NCBI GenBank assembly: GCA_016219795.1
Contig: JACRKK010000012.1
Location: 1 to 6,614 of the forward strand
Direction of reading: 5' to 3'
Length of the DNA stretch: 6,614 nucleotides
Source of the DNA: Candidatus Woesearchaeota archaeon
GTDB taxonomy: Archaea; Nanobdellota; Nanobdellia; Woesearchaeales; JACRKL01
Of this stretch, positions 6,335 through 6,614 are shown piece by piece (position 1 is the stretch's first letter; each line of letters starts with the position of its first letter). The notes below the pieces were generated by a model. It searched no databases. It saw only the letters and a list, made by a program, of their open reading frames with translations, and had not been told where the DNA came from. A program made the translations under genes and the position numbers.

Positions 6335-6493
6335 GTGCTTTTACGGAGCAAAGCGTTTGGTGTTATGTTTCTTGCTGTTCTGTTGCTGATTCCTTCTGTT
6401 TTCTCTTATACCTTTACCCTTACCGATAACGGCACTTTCAGCCAGTGGAAAACCGTCAATGCCGTAAAGGTGGTGGGAAGTGTTATCATTTGA
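6335..6493 (+). pseudogene. Secreted protein gene, N-terminal fragment cut by the IS1-family element
   Basis: Seen: GTG start with GGGGTGA five bases upstream and a TATA box at 6290, then a clean signal peptide (MLLRSK, the hydrophobic stretch FGVMFLAVLLLIPSVFS, likely cut after the final S) and the mature start YTFTLTDNGTFSQWKTVNAVK. From about 6469 the sequence matches the expected end of the IS element, and the frame stops at 6491-6493 after seven IS-derived residues. The visible 45 codons are therefore the front of a longer exported protein whose remainder should lie beyond the IS. The mature part is too short to assign a family. The in-frame GTG at 6326 is the alternative start and would suit a leaderless transcript. 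A native protein of 52 residues is possible but unlikely, given the coincidence with the IS end. Confidence 0.7.
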
Positions 6494-6614
6494 CTGATAA
6501 ACGCTCCATATTTCTTTCTTGAAGAAATAGCCCAATAACTTTGTTATGGTTTTCAAGAGATTTGGAGAATGAACATGTTTTTCTCACCAATCTTCCAAGT
6601 CTTTGTCTGAGTGC
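6469..6614 (-). mobile_element. IS1-family insertion sequence, one end, running off the window
   Basis: The transposase C-terminus (6486-6614) identifies the family. The outer end is placed at about 6469-6472, where the plus strand reads GGTGGTGGGAAGTGTTATCA; IS1-family ends typically start GGT-G/A. The opposite inverted repeat and the target duplication are outside the window, so the exact edge is provisional. If the edge is 6469, the 8-9 bases before it (TGCCGTAAA) should be repeated at the far end. Confidence 0.8.
6486..6614 (-). CDS. IS1-family transposase, C-terminal 42 residues (partial)
   Basis: The frame enters from the window edge and reads LRQRLGRLVRKTCSFSKS then LENHNKVIGLFL, ending ...RLSVK before TGA at 6486-6488. 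This matches the end of Escherichia coli IS1 InsB as I recall it ([28 protein letters not shown]), so the family is secure. IS1 transposases are DDE recombinases; the catalytic residues are upstream of this fragment and not visible, so whether the enzyme is intact cannot be told. The stop codon lies within about 20 bases of the inferred element end, as in other IS1 elements. Archaeal IS1 elements often have one undivided transposase frame rather than the insA/insB frameshift pair; which applies here is not visible. Confidence 0.92.
   Translation of the reverse strand, partial: ALRQRLGRLVRKTCSFSKSLENHNKVIGLFLQERNMERLSVK

Noticed and set aside
6341..6556. 71-codon minus-strand open frame starting MKTITKLLGYFF
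   Set aside because: It spans the IS end, overlaps the true transposase frame out of phase and reads antisense through the signal peptide gene; no family features.

Overview
The window looks archaeal. Two divergent promoters each carry a textbook TTTATATA box about 25-30 bases before the expected transcript start. Ribosome binding sites are of the GGTGA/GGAGG type. The two large genes encode single-pass surface proteins full of cadherin-like (CADG) repeats and N-X-S/T glycosylation sequons, with Gly-rich linkers ending in PLFLKG. This style is familiar from uncultivated archaea, DPANN/Woesearchaeota-like among them, but the phylum cannot be fixed from this sequence.

Layout. Positions 1-260 (minus strand) hold the 5' part of a broken aspartate/glutamate racemase gene. 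It is frameshifted at a run of eight G and split by an insert of about 125 bp made almost entirely of two hairpins (57-124 and 129-176). Positions 320-6136 are a compact three-gene minus-strand operon with every junction overlapping. In transcription order it encodes a 51-aa ribbon-helix-helix (RHH) regulator that is easy to miss (5981-6136), a 685-aa two-membrane-segment surface protein (3940-5997) and a 1207-aa giant surface protein (320-3943). The 198-bp gap 6137-6334 has no gene; it holds two divergent TATA boxes and a phased array of GTAC motifs, most at 11-bp spacing, just downstream of the operon's TATA box. On the right, a plus-strand gene for a secreted protein is cut after about 45 codons by the end of an IS1-family insertion sequence (about 6469-6614). 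The C-terminus of that element's transposase reads in from the window edge on the minus strand.

How it may work. The RHH protein probably binds the GTAC array and controls its own operon, and so the level of two cell-surface proteins. The 685-aa protein has an outer adhesive region (CADG-like, thrombospondin-like and three DCGG cysteine repeats) and a helical inner domain of about 245 residues, so it could link the outside to the cytoplasm. The 1207-aa protein is almost all outside the cell, anchored by one C-terminal segment, with roughly 70 sequons. Both share the Gly-rich PLFLKG element. The operon is intact, while the genes on both sides are broken by insertions.
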